Positions 35,818 to 43,899 of a stretch of DNA of 64,000 nucleotides are shown in pieces; the stretch's first letter is position 1; each line of letters opens with the position of its first letter. The position numbers were made by a program, and so were the translations under genes. The notes under the pieces were generated by a model. The model did no database searches. It was not told the DNA's origin and saw only the letters and a list, made by a program, of their open reading frames with translations. Origin of the DNA: Mucilaginibacter gracilis (GTDB lineage: Bacteria; Bacteroidota; Bacteroidia; Sphingobacteriales; Sphingobacteriaceae); assembly GCF_003633615.1 (NCBI RefSeq), contig NZ_RBKU01000001.1:496001-560000 (forward strand), in the 5' to 3' direction.

Positions 35818-36651
35818 ATGACTATTCTAACATTCACATTAATATTACTGGCCGGTGCTTATCTGGCCGGGCTGGTTGGCTCCTTAACTGGTTTGGGCGG
35901 GGGCGTAGTGGTTATCCCCTTGCTTACCCTGGTTTTTCATGTAGATATACGCTATGCCATTGGTGCGGCGCTGCTGGCTTCAATTGCCAATTCATCAGGC
36001 GCGGCCAGTGCCTACGTTAAGGAGGGCATAACCAATATACGCCTGGGCATGTTCCTGGAGATAGCCACCACTGTGGGGGCTGTTGGCGGGGCGGTAATTG
36101 CGGTTTATACGCCAACCAATACCATTGCTATTCTTTTCGGTGTCATCCTGCTTTTCTCAGCCGCCATGACTATCCGCAAAAAAAACGAGGAAGCTTTGGT
36201 AAACGGGAGCGCCCTGTCGTTTAAATTGAAACTAAATAACAGCTATCCAACCAAAGAAGGCAAAGTATCTTATCAGTTAAAAAATGTAGGTGCCGGGTTT
36301 TCTATTATGGCACTGGCCGGTGTAATGTCCGGGTTGCTGGGTATTGGTTCGGGTGCATTAAAAGTTCTGGCTATGGATTCCACCATGCATATCCCTTTCA
36401 AAGTAAGTACTACCACCAGTAATTTCATGATTGGTGTTACGGCTGCGGCAAGCGCAGTAGTTTACCTGCAACGCGGATACATGGATCCCGGTATAGCGTT
36501 CCCGGTGGTATTGGGCGTGCTGGGCGGCGCATTTACCGGCTCAAAACTGCTCTCCCGTTTAGATCCTAAGGTACTGAAATATATTTTTTGCCTGGCAATT
36601 TCATTTGTGGCGGCAGAGATGATTTATAATGGCTACAATCACCAGTTTTAA
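35818..36651 (+). CDS. TauE/SafE-family anion exporter
   Basis: 277 aa with about eight membrane helices in two repeats. The TauE repeats show as GSLTGLGGGVVVIPLLTL near the start and GLLGIGSGALKVLAMD after the middle loop (about 125-160). The family moves sulfite, sulfoacetate or other small organic anions across the inner membrane. Next to a FadR-type regulator and a DUF1634 protein, an arrangement often seen in bacteria. Substrate not readable. Confidence 0.9.
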   Translation: MTILTFTLILLAGAYLAGLVGSLTGLGGGVVVIPLLTLVFHVDIRYAIGAALLASIANSSGAASAYVKEGITNIRLGMFLEIATTVGAVGGAVIAVYTPTNTIAILFGVILLFSAAMTIRKKNEEALVNGSALSFKLKLNNSYPTKEGKVSYQLKNVGAGFSIMALAGVMSGLLGIGSGALKVLAMDSTMHIPFKVSTTTSNFMIGVTAAASAVVYLQRGYMDPGIAFPVVLGVLGGAFTGSKLLSRLDPKVLKYIFCLAISFVAAEMIYNGYNHQF

Positions 36652-36669
36652 TCAAATAATTTGATCGTG

Positions 36670-37071
36670 ATGAAAAATTTAATTTCAAAATTACGCTTCG
36701 CCGATAAAGACATCGAACAATTTATTGGTTTACAACTCCGTTATGGCGTTATCACGTCGAGCCTTGTGGTACTCATTGGCGGGTTGTTCTATTTAAGCCA
36801 GTCCGGACAATTGCCCTTGCCGTCTTATCATCAATTTATTGGAACCAAGGTTGGGTACACCAGCCTCGGGCAGATTCTTGTCGGTGTAAGGCATTTTCAG
36901 GCACCGGCTATCATTCAACTTGGCGTAGTAATTTTAATTGCCACGCCTATTTTAAGGATTGCATTTTCCTTGTTAGGTTTTGTACTGGAGAAAGACAAAA
37001 TGTATATCCTGATTACCACCATTGTATTAACGGTGATGCTTGCAAGTATTTTTGGAGGATTGAAAATTTAA
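36670..37071 (+). CDS. DUF1634 membrane protein
   Basis: 133 aa from the ATG at 36670 (a TTG at 36661 is possible). Three membrane helices (about 25-45, 80-100, 112-130) and a conserved centre GQILVGVRHFQAPAIIQLGVVILIATPILR, shown here in part: VGVRHFQAPAIIQLG. DUF1634 genes commonly follow TauE/SafE genes, suggesting an accessory subunit. Mechanism unknown. Confidence 0.85.
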   Translation: MKNLISKLRFADKDIEQFIGLQLRYGVITSSLVVLIGGLFYLSQSGQLPLPSYHQFIGTKVGYTSLGQILVGVRHFQAPAIIQLGVVILIATPILRIAFSLLGFVLEKDKMYILITTIVLTVMLASIFGGLKI

Positions 37072-37182
37072 ATCTCTAAAATAGAAGTTCACCCGATTGC
37101 TGGATCAATAAAAAGGTTTTGTAAATTATATCTATTGGTAAGCTCATGTAATATTTGTGCAAATCTTGTGCAAACAAAAAAA

Positions 37183-37200
37183 CCCACTCGCCAGAGTGGG
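37183..37200. terminator. Terminator-like hairpin (scar B)
   Basis: CCCACTC / GAGTGGG, 7-bp perfect stem, GCCA loop, preceded by an A-run that reads as a T-run on the minus strand. Same position relative to a tRNA-like fragment as the hairpin at 30365. Confidence 0.6.
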
Positions 37201-37216
37201 GTTAAATCATTGATTT

Positions 37217-37256
37217 TGAGGCTCCCCAGACTGGACATAATTCGAACCACTGGGTG
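37217..37256 (-). other. tRNA 3'-end-like fragment (scar B)
   Basis: On the minus strand AGTGGTTCGAAT followed by TATGTCCAGTCTGGGGAGCC has a T-loop and an acceptor-like end, but its stems do not pair and there is no tRNA body. It aligns with scar A through AGTGGTTCGAAT, TGTCC, GCCT and AAAATCAAT up to the terminator, so the two are related copies. Confidence 0.45.
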
Positions 37257-37464
37257 GAGCAATTGAAGATTTTAAATCAATTTTAATTGGTTTGGTATGG
37301 GCCATTCCTGCCAATCTCTTCTTCAAAAATCTATTAATGCTGAACTCGTAATAAATGCAAAGATAATCCGGCATTGTTTTTAAGCCACAATACACATCTC
37401 CATAACTAAACAACCTACATAAAAAACGATATTTTTGATGCGTGGCCAGACAATAGCTTAAACT

Positions 37465-38370
37465 ATGGAAATTTATATTAATCGAGAACATTTACTTAAG
37501 GAGATCGAGTATCCAAGTCGCTACCTTCCTGAAAATTTGCTCAAAACTTCGGCTGTTATCTTTGGTATTATTCTGCTATTCCTTTTGTTATTTAAGCCAT
37601 TTGGCGTGTCTGCGTCGGAACAAAGGATAAACTATTTCTTTATATGCGGTCTTCACGCTTTGTCACCAGCAATAATCATTTATACTTATTTTGGAATGCT
37701 TAATTATTTAAGAGAGAGGTCACAGGTTAAAAGCTGGACCTTATTTCAGGAATATGTGCAAATCGGAGTTGTCCTCCTTTTAACTGGCTTTGTCAGCTTT
37801 TTAATGCGCGACATTGTTTATAAGAACACATATAATTGGTCATGGTATTATTTATGGGAGGAAGTAAGGAACAGTTTGATAGCGGGTAGTCTTTTTTATT
37901 TTCTTTTCAGATTAACCGGTTTCTATTTTCAATCTAAAAAAGGATCTCCATTTGTGCTGCAATTTATTCCGCTGAATGTTGAACCGGCAAAAACCGTTAC
38001 CCCATCTTCACTCTTCATCAAAACACAAGTTAAACAGGAAGATTTTAGTTTGTGTTTATCCGATTTGCTTTTCGCTAAAGCAGACGGTAATTATATCGAA
38101 CTGACAAGTTATAGAGATACCCAAATTACTACTGAACTCAAAAGAATTTCACTTACACAGTTTGAATCGCAAATTTCTGATCACCCTTACTTCTTCCGCT
38201 GCCACCGGGCTTATTTAGTTAATATGCTCCGTATCGAAAATGTGTCGGGAAATTCCCAGGGTTATACGCTTGCTTTCAAATCTGCCGAAACAAAGGTGCC
38301 TGTGTCAAGGGCACAATTGGATAGTTTTAACCGCCTGTACACCCAGCTTCAGCAGTTGTACAGCGCGTAA
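37465..38370 (+). CDS. Membrane-anchored LytTR DNA-binding protein
   Basis: 301 aa. Four membrane helices (about 29-47, 56-78, 92-113, 130-152) and a C-terminal LytTR domain (about 190-300) with LFIKTQVKQEDF, DLLFAKADGNYIEL, the FFRCHRAYLVNM core and VPVSRAQLDSF. It has no receiver domain, so this is a one-component membrane-tethered regulator that may sense membrane or envelope state directly. Located just past scar B; next gene is an acyltransferase with its own promoter-like box. Confidence 0.88.
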   Translation: MEIYINREHLLKEIEYPSRYLPENLLKTSAVIFGIILLFLLLFKPFGVSASEQRINYFFICGLHALSPAIIIYTYFGMLNYLRERSQVKSWTLFQEYVQIGVVLLLTGFVSFLMRDIVYKNTYNWSWYYLWEEVRNSLIAGSLFYFLFRLTGFYFQSKKGSPFVLQFIPLNVEPAKTVTPSSLFIKTQVKQEDFSLCLSDLLFAKADGNYIELTSYRDTQITTELKRISLTQFESQISDHPYFFRCHRAYLVNMLRIENVSGNSQGYTLAFKSAETKVPVSRAQLDSFNRLYTQLQQLYSA

Positions 38371-38435
38371 GCTTGTTGTTCATCACAAAGGTTTGTTAGT
38401 GGTAACAAGCGGTTAGGATGGTGTTTTTGTTGTTG

Positions 38436-38443
38436 TAGGTTTG
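38436..38443 (+). promoter_or_regulatory. Possible -7 box of the acyltransferase gene
   Basis: TAGGTTTG fits TAnnTTTG, 46 nt upstream of the ATG at 38490. No clear -33. Confidence 0.4.
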
Positions 38444-38489
38444 CCCTCAGTAACGGGTTAATCTGTCAATCTTAAACAACAAATCTATC

Positions 38490-39635
38490 ATGCAATCAAC
38501 AACAGCATTGCCATCCGGCCAATCCAACAAGTTATTTTACATTGATAATATCAAAATACTTTTAACAGTGTTAGTGGTACTCCACCACCTGTTTATTGCC
38601 TATGGCGCTTCGGGCGGCTGGTATTATATGCAGAAAACAACACACATTGGTGCACTTGTTCCCATGACCATGTTTGTGAGTACAAACCAATCTTTTTTTA
38701 TGGGCTTTTTCTTTCTGCTGTCAGCCTATTTTACAGGCCCCTCGTATGACAGAAAGGGAGCCGGGCAATTCATTGCCGACCGTCTGCTGAGGCTGGGTAT
38801 ACCTTTGTTGTTCTATTCTTTCATCCTTTCACCCTTTATCAGTTATTTGGTTTATTATTTTGCCAAGGGGCATCACATTACCTACCTACAATATCTGTCC
38901 GGATATGACACATGGATAGATCCCGGTGTAATGTGGTTTGTGGCTGCCTTATTGATTTTTACTTTAATCTATGTGGCAGTGCGAAGCTTGGTCAAAATTA
39001 CATTTAAGAAGTCTTTGCAGATACCTGGCATTGGTGCCATACTGCTGTTTGCTGTTGTATTGGGCATAATAAGCTTTTTGGCAAGAATAATGTTTCCGGG
39101 TGGATGGGTGCTTAAACCATTAGGGTTTCAATTGGGGCATTTTCCACAATACATTGCGTTGTTTATTGTTGGGTTGCTGGCCTACCAAAATCAATGGTTT
39201 GACGGCTTGTCTGAACGGACGGGAAAGCACCTCAAATGGTCTGCATGGCTTTGTTTATTATTCTTTCCGGTGTTTTTCATTATCCGGGTCAAATTAAATA
39301 TGCCGGTAGCCTGGTACTCGGGCGGTTTTCATTGGCAGTCATTACTATATGCCGTTTGGGAACAATGGATAGGACTGTCTATCCTGACGGCATTATTGAG
39401 CAGCGGAAAACGGTCATGGAATACCTCATCGCCGTTATTCGGTAAATTATCCCGCTGTTCTTTCGCGGTTTATCTTTTTCACCCACTGGTCATAGTTGCG
39501 CTAACCCTTGCGGTAAGAAACTGGGCGGTTGATCCAACTATCAAGCTTCTGCTGGTTGCTCCTTTAGCTGTATTGGGCAGCTTTTTGCTGGGTACATTTA
39601 TTTTATTGATTCCGGGAGTGAAAAGGATTATTTAA
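38490..39635 (+). CDS. Acyltransferase family membrane protein (Acyl_transf_3)
   Basis: 381 aa with about ten membrane helices. Early motif YIDNIKILLTVLVVLHHLFIAYG contains the His pair expected for the catalytic site (LVVLHHLF), then DRLLRLGIPLLFYSFILSPF, typical of the OpgC/OafA-like acyltransferase-3 fold. It would transfer an acyl group (acetyl or succinyl) to a glycan or other envelope substrate. Substrate unknown. It may be controlled by the LytTR membrane protein upstream, an inference from adjacency. Confidence 0.85.
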   Translation: MQSTTALPSGQSNKLFYIDNIKILLTVLVVLHHLFIAYGASGGWYYMQKTTHIGALVPMTMFVSTNQSFFMGFFFLLSAYFTGPSYDRKGAGQFIADRLLRLGIPLLFYSFILSPFISYLVYYFAKGHHITYLQYLSGYDTWIDPGVMWFVAALLIFTLIYVAVRSLVKITFKKSLQIPGIGAILLFAVVLGIISFLARIMFPGGWVLKPLGFQLGHFPQYIALFIVGLLAYQNQWFDGLSERTGKHLKWSAWLCLLFFPVFFIIRVKLNMPVAWYSGGFHWQSLLYAVWEQWIGLSILTALLSSGKRSWNTSSPLFGKLSRCSFAVYLFHPLVIVALTLAVRNWAVDPTIKLLLVAPLAVLGSFLLGTFILLIPGVKRII

Positions 39636-39762
39636 CATCCAAATTTTCCAATTGAAGTTAAGCCAGCACAAATTGAAGTTATATGAAGTCGTTTGAATGT
39701 CCCAGACTTTACATTTTTAGAACAAATGCGCGTCTTGAATGATTTAAAGCCATCATGATCTT

Positions 39763-39803
39763 TCCTGAGGCTGGGCTCGAACCAGCGACCCTCTGATTAA
39801 CAG
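39763..39803 (-). other. tRNA-Asn 3' fragment (scar C)
   Basis: Read on the minus strand: CTGTTAA (an anticodon loop with GTT, Asn), TCAGA, GGGTC, a perfectly pairing T-arm GCTGG-TTCGAGC-CCAGC, then CTCAGGA as acceptor 3' strand. The sequence loses tRNA character exactly 5' of the anticodon loop: no 5' anticodon stem half, D-arm or acceptor. This is the extent expected for an integrase core site copied from a tRNA gene. Confidence 0.62.
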
Positions 39804-40011
39804 AGAAATGGTCGACCTCTATATCGGGTTAAGGATGAATAAGTTATGTCAATCCATTTTTGCGTTGTAAGGTATTCGAAACATCTCACACAGCAACAAT
39901 TCATACCTTTGCGGTATACCCAAATTTAAACATACTTTGCTGTACTTGAAAATCTTAATTAGATAATGATAATTTATACTCCCATATTTTCGCATAATAG
40001 GTTGCATCATT

Positions 40012-40032
40012 GCTGGTTCGAGCTCAGCCTCA
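40012..40032 (+). other. tRNA-Asn T-arm fragment, inverted copy (scar D)
   Basis: GCTGGTTCGAGCTCAGCCTCA matches the complement of 39766-39786 at 20 of 21 positions. T-stem still pairs with one G-U. Sequence upstream is not tRNA-like. Confidence 0.55.
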
Positions 40033-40088
40033 TAATCTTGAAAATCAGAAAGCTTTTAATACAGTTTAAGTCTGCTCAATAGTTATCG

Positions 40089-40445
40089 TCAGTTCTGAAA
40101 GTCTAACTCTTTCATTCCCCAATAATTTCCGCCCAGCCTATGCAAAATTTGTGTTAATTCCAGACTGTCGCGGTATTGGATATTAATAGTCATCATTAAA
40201 AGGGATTCACCATTTTTAAAAAGTTTAGCCTCTTTCATTACCTGTGGATTTAACGAATAATTTGATAATAAGGCGAGAATCTCAGCAACCTTGCTTTGAT
40301 CTGCAAGGATTGTTAAATCTCCGCTAATCAGGCTATGGTATTTTTGATCACTCAGTTTTGTTGTCGAACAGCCTGTACATACAGAAATCAGAATGAGAAG
40401 AAGGGCATAGCCCATTCTCCTAACCTTAAATGTCTTTTTTTTCAT
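40089..40445 (-). CDS. Small hypothetical lipoprotein
   Basis: 118 aa from the ATG at 40445; a TTG at 40469 would overlap the upstream stop. A basic start (MKKKTFKVRR), hydrophobic core and lipobox-like CTGC followed by Ser indicate a lipoprotein. The rest is helical, with no known domain (SGDLTILADQSKVAEIL, LHRLGGNYWGMKEL). Follows a TlpA gene by 13 bp and probably belongs to the SusCD operon. Confidence 0.65.
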   Translation of the reverse strand: MKKKTFKVRRMGYALLLILISVCTGCSTTKLSDQKYHSLISGDLTILADQSKVAEILALLSNYSLNPQVMKEAKLFKNGESLLMMTINIQYRDSLELTQILHRLGGNYWGMKELDFQN

Positions 40446-40458
40446 TGGTACCCTAATT

Positions 40459-41595
40459 TCAGTGACCAAAAATTTCCTGTAGCTTCTGACTAAGCTCTTT
40501 TCCGTCTAAATTTTTTCCAACGATTTTACCATCAGGTCCGATCAGAAAATTTTGTGGTATTGCCCTGATGCCATAAAGTTTTGCAGCTTCGTTTTTCCAG
40601 AATTTAAGATCTGATACCTGAGTCCATTCCAGACCATCGGCTTTAATCGCTGCAAGCCACTCGTCTTTTTTTCCAGCGCGGTCCAATGAAACGCCAAGAA
40701 CAGTGAAATTTTCTCCCTTGTAACGCTGGTAAGCTTTTACAACATTTGGGTTTTCAGCCCGGCACGGGCCACACCAGGAGGCCCAAAAATCAACTAATAC
40801 ATATTTGCCACGAAAGCTGGATAAACTCACCGGTTTATCATTAACATCATTTTGTGTAAAAAGCGGAGCCATTGCGCCAATAGATGTTATTTTGGCCATG
40901 TCTATCGTTTTCTCAAACGCTAACCCCGCCTCACTACGGCGAATATCTACAGACAGGCTGTTAAATAGTGGCAAGATTTTTTCAACATCGATGATCGGAC
41001 CTGCAACCTCAACAAGAGCCAAATAACTGATGTAAAAATCAGGATGTATCTTAATAAATTGGATTTGCAGAAGCTCCCTTTCTTCAGCTGTCTTTTTATA
41101 TAATTCACTCAAATTTTTACGAAAAGTGCTGTCCTTACGCTGTTCAGGCGTGGCAGCAATAGAACGTGTAACAAGCGACTCGAAGGTTTGCTTATTGGCA
41201 GATAAAAATGCTTTATAGATACTGTTTTGTTGGTTAATACGAGAACCACTAATTATTCCGTGTTTGATGGAATCACTTGCGGTTACATTGGTATTTCCGT
41301 TTTCAAGATAAAAAGCGAGTATATCCCTTTTATCTCCCAGTTTAGAACGCCCACCACCCGTATGATCCAGAGTAATACTAGCCTTGGAAATGCCGGACAG
41401 GTGGCCGCTAAACTCAAAAGTGCCGTTGCTGGAATTCGCTGAGTCAAGTACAGACTTTCCCTCGCTATCGTAATACAAATATGCTTTTAATGGCTTATTC
41501 AAGTCGCTAACCTGAGCCTTTAAGAAGAATTGCCCACTTTGAGCAAGTGTAATTAAAGGGAAAAACAAAATGGTTGCTAAAAATATTTTTTTCAT
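40459..41595 (-). CDS. TlpA-family thiol-disulfide oxidoreductase with DUF4369-like domain
   Basis: 378 aa from the ATG at 41595 (signal MKKIFLATILFFPLITLAQ). N-terminal DUF4369-like beta domain (about 25-120), a helical middle, then an AhpC/TlpA thioredoxin domain with the redox motif WCGPC near residue 270 (FWASWCGPCRAENP) and the cis-Pro region RAIPQNF. Periplasmic, likely membrane-associated; reduces or isomerises cysteines in exported proteins. Part of the SusC-SusD-TlpA arrangement common in Sphingobacteriaceae. Confidence 0.88.
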   Translation of the reverse strand: MKKIFLATILFFPLITLAQSGQFFLKAQVSDLNKPLKAYLYYDSEGKSVLDSANSSNGTFEFSGHLSGISKASITLDHTGGGRSKLGDKRDILAFYLENGNTNVTASDSIKHGIISGSRINQQNSIYKAFLSANKQTFESLVTRSIAATPEQRKDSTFRKNLSELYKKTAEERELLQIQFIKIHPDFYISYLALVEVAGPIIDVEKILPLFNSLSVDIRRSEAGLAFEKTIDMAKITSIGAMAPLFTQNDVNDKPVSLSSFRGKYVLVDFWASWCGPCRAENPNVVKAYQRYKGENFTVLGVSLDRAGKKDEWLAAIKADGLEWTQVSDLKFWKNEAAKLYGIRAIPQNFLIGPDGKIVGKNLDGKELSQKLQEIFGH

Positions 41596-41731
41596 GATGG
41601 GATGCATCGTTAAATGATTGTTGATGATTCTTTTAAAATCAGTATGAGTAAGTTATTGGATAAGCAACCGGCATAATAGTACGACCAGGGACTGGTATAG
41701 CTGCCCCGGTCATACTAAAAGAAACAGGTGC

Positions 41732-42164
41732 TTAATAACCTGGATTTTGAGTCAGATTACTATTGTTTTGTATTTCTGTTTTTGGAATAGGGTATAAAGC
41801 GGCATTAGCTGTCCATGTTGTTTTTAATGCTCCTAAAACAGCATTAGCGCGTCCTGTCCTTCTCAGGTCATTCCACCTGTGCCCATATTCACCAAACAAC
41901 TCTATCCGTCGTTCCTGCTCAATAGCCAACAAAATATCAGGTTGAAGTACCGCCGTAGTATTAAGCAGGCCGGCCCGGGTCCTGATCACGTTAATATCGG
42001 CAATAGCGCCGGCTAGATTACCCTGCTTTGCCCTGGCTTCAGCACGTATCAGGTATTGTTCGGCCAAACGCAGGTAGGTAACATACTCGCCTGTTGCGGT
42101 TGTATTTGTAAGCTTTTGTTTATATTTAGAAAAATAGTAATATGGCGTTCCCTGGTAAATTGTT
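41732..42164 (-). pseudogene. susD-like gene, 3' fragment
   Basis: The C-terminal 143 or so codons of a SusD/RagB lipoprotein: TIYQGTPYYYFSKYK, then YVTYLRLAEQYLIRAEARA, INVIRTRAGL, EQERRIELFGEYGHRWNDLRR in pieces, ending NSNLTQNPGY, all standard SusD C-terminal features. Its 5' side is cut at 42164 by an IS1182-family element. The remaining N-terminal half lies at 43900-44863. Confidence 0.9.
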
Positions 42165-43899
42165 GAGGCCGTCTCATAAGCAATTATGAGGCGGTTTTTT
42201 TATGGAATATATTTGGATTGTGCTATTAGGGGCTGAAGCTCTATTGTGCAGATATTTCGTTTCTGATCGATTCTAAGAGCGTTTTTTGGAAAAAGGGGGC
42301 GAAAAGCCTCAGGCTTTCCACTTTCTGAGGTTATGAGCGATGGATAACAGGCCTATTTCGACCTCGGTTTTGGACATGCCTTTCAGCAGAAAGCGCCTGA
42401 AGCCATGATTATGCTTCAGTTGGGCAAATACCGGTTCCACATCGGCAGGCCTTCGCTTTCGGTATTTGATGCCCTGTTCTGTATTTAATCTTTCCTTTGC
42501 TTCCTGCTTGTGTTTTCTCAGGGAATGGTTCACCTCAACGATCCGGTTGCCCTGCCCGCTATGGCATACGCCACGCATGGGGCAGTTATTACAATTCTTT
42601 GCCTGGTAACGGCTGATCAGCTGTACATGGCCCGATGTGGTTATTCTTTGACCATCACCGATATGTGCCATCCGCTGGCCCATCGGGCAGGTCAGGTAGT
42701 TTTCCCCTTCGTTGTAATGCAGGCTGTCATTACTGAACGCTTTGATGCCTTCCTTTTGTTCTTTGTCGAACGTATTGTACTTGATATAGGCTTCGATGCC
42801 TTTTTGCTGTAAGATGCCGTAGTTCTCGTCTGAACCGTAGCCGGCATCGGCCACAACTGCTTGGGGAAGTGTGTTGTATAGTGCTTCGTATTGGTCTATG
42901 TGAGATGGCAGGGTCTGATAATCGGTAGAGGTTTGATGCAGGCTGTAGTTAAGGATGAACTGATCTTGTGTGGATATTTGTAGGTTATATCCAGGTTTAA
43001 GCTGCCCGTTCAGCATGTGGTCTTCCTTCATCCGCATAAAAGTCGCATCCGGGTCGGTCTTTGAAAAGCTGTTACGGATACCTAACTGCTTTTCCTGCTG
43101 GTCATAACGTTCCAGGTTTGCAGGCCAGTTCTTTCTGGCATAGTTCAGCTTTTGTTTGACCTGCTTGCTTACTTCTTCCTTGTCGTTCAAAGCGGCATCG
43201 ATCTTAGCTATGGTTTCTTTTACTTTTTCAGGGTTGATCTCTTCAAAAGATATTGGCGTGGTATCTTTTAGTTCTTCTGCCGCAAGGCCTTGCGCGTACT
43301 TCCATAGTTCATCCAGCTGGCTTTTGATCTTCTCTTTACTGTTCTTGATGCTTTTGCCCCATACAAAGGTGTATTTGTTCGCCACCGATTCGATCTTGGT
43401 GCCATCGGTAAACACAGTCTCTTTAAGCGAAACGATACCCTGTTCTGCCAACAGCAGTACAATCTGAGAGAAGATCTGCTTTAAGATACCCGACAGCTTT
43501 TCGCTCCGGAAACGGTTTATGGTATTGTGATCGGGCTTCTTCATCCCCAACAGCCACATAAAGTGGACGTTCTGTGCCGCCTGGTCTTCCAGCTTTCTTG
43601 ATGAATAGGTATTGGTCAGGTAACCATACACCAGCAGTTTCAGCATCAGCCGCGGATGGAAGCTTGATGCCCCGCCGCCTTTATACTTGCGGTTGATCGG
43701 TTTAACGTCTATCAAGTCAACTACTTGTTTGACTATGCGTACCGGGTGGCCCTCAGGTACTAACTCCTCCAGTTTATACGGTAAAAATGTTAACTGGTCA
43801 GGGTCATATGGCTTAAAAACTACTTTCGCTCCCATGCCTTTAAGTTAACAAAAATCACTCTAAAATAACAAGAGGCTGCCTCACTTTTGAGACAGCCTC
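42165..43899 (-). mobile_element. IS1182-family insertion sequence inserted in susD
   Basis: 1735 bp. Ends carry imperfect inverted repeats: GAGGCCGTCTCATAAG at 42165 and, as complement, GAGGCTGTCTCAAAAG at 43899. Each end also folds into its own hairpin (42169-42192 region; 43872-43899). One transposase gene fills it. No target-site duplication is evident, and the two susD halves do not rejoin in frame, pointing to loss of roughly 20 bp at the junction. Confidence 0.85.
42309..43835 (-). CDS. IS1182-family transposase
   Basis: 508 aa, full length for the family. N-terminal DUF772/InsH-like region (FKPYDPDQLTFLPYKLEELVP..., seen as HPRLMLKLLVYGYLTN and DHNTINRFRSEKL), first catalytic Asp in TVFTDGTKIESVANKYTF, a second in AVVADAGYGSDENY, a Cys-rich zinc-like segment (CNNCPMRGVCH) and a C-terminal RRPADVEPVFAQLKHNHGFRRF with the final Glu. 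DDE transposase. No frame damage, so potentially active. Confidence 0.93.
   Translation of the reverse strand: MGAKVVFKPYDPDQLTFLPYKLEELVPEGHPVRIVKQVVDLIDVKPINRKYKGGGASSFHPRLMLKLLVYGYLTNTYSSRKLEDQAAQNVHFMWLLGMKKPDHNTINRFRSEKLSGILKQIFSQIVLLLAEQGIVSLKETVFTDGTKIESVANKYTFVWGKSIKNSKEKIKSQLDELWKYAQGLAAEELKDTTPISFEEINPEKVKETIAKIDAALNDKEEVSKQVKQKLNYARKNWPANLERYDQQEKQLGIRNSFSKTDPDATFMRMKEDHMLNGQLKPGYNLQISTQDQFILNYSLHQTSTDYQTLPSHIDQYEALYNTLPQAVVADAGYGSDENYGILQQKGIEAYIKYNTFDKEQKEGIKAFSNDSLHYNEGENYLTCPMGQRMAHIGDGQRITTSGHVQLISRYQAKNCNNCPMRGVCHSGQGNRIVEVNHSLRKHKQEAKERLNTEQGIKYRKRRPADVEPVFAQLKHNHGFRRFLLKGMSKTEVEIGLLSIAHNLRKWKA

Larger units (their letters stand above)
37072..37464. other. Intergenic region with scar B
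   Basis: 393 bp without a gene. It contains a direct repeat TTGTGCAAA (37155-37163 and 37166-37174), a hairpin and a tRNA-like fragment, then a TATTTTTG box (37430-37437) that fits a -7 element for the LytTR gene at 37465. Confidence 0.5.
39636..40088. other. Intergenic region with inverted tRNA-Asn-like fragments
   Basis: 453 bp without a gene. Two tRNA 3'-end-like pieces in opposite orientation lie at 39763-39803 and 40012-40032. Nothing else recognisable. Confidence 0.55.
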
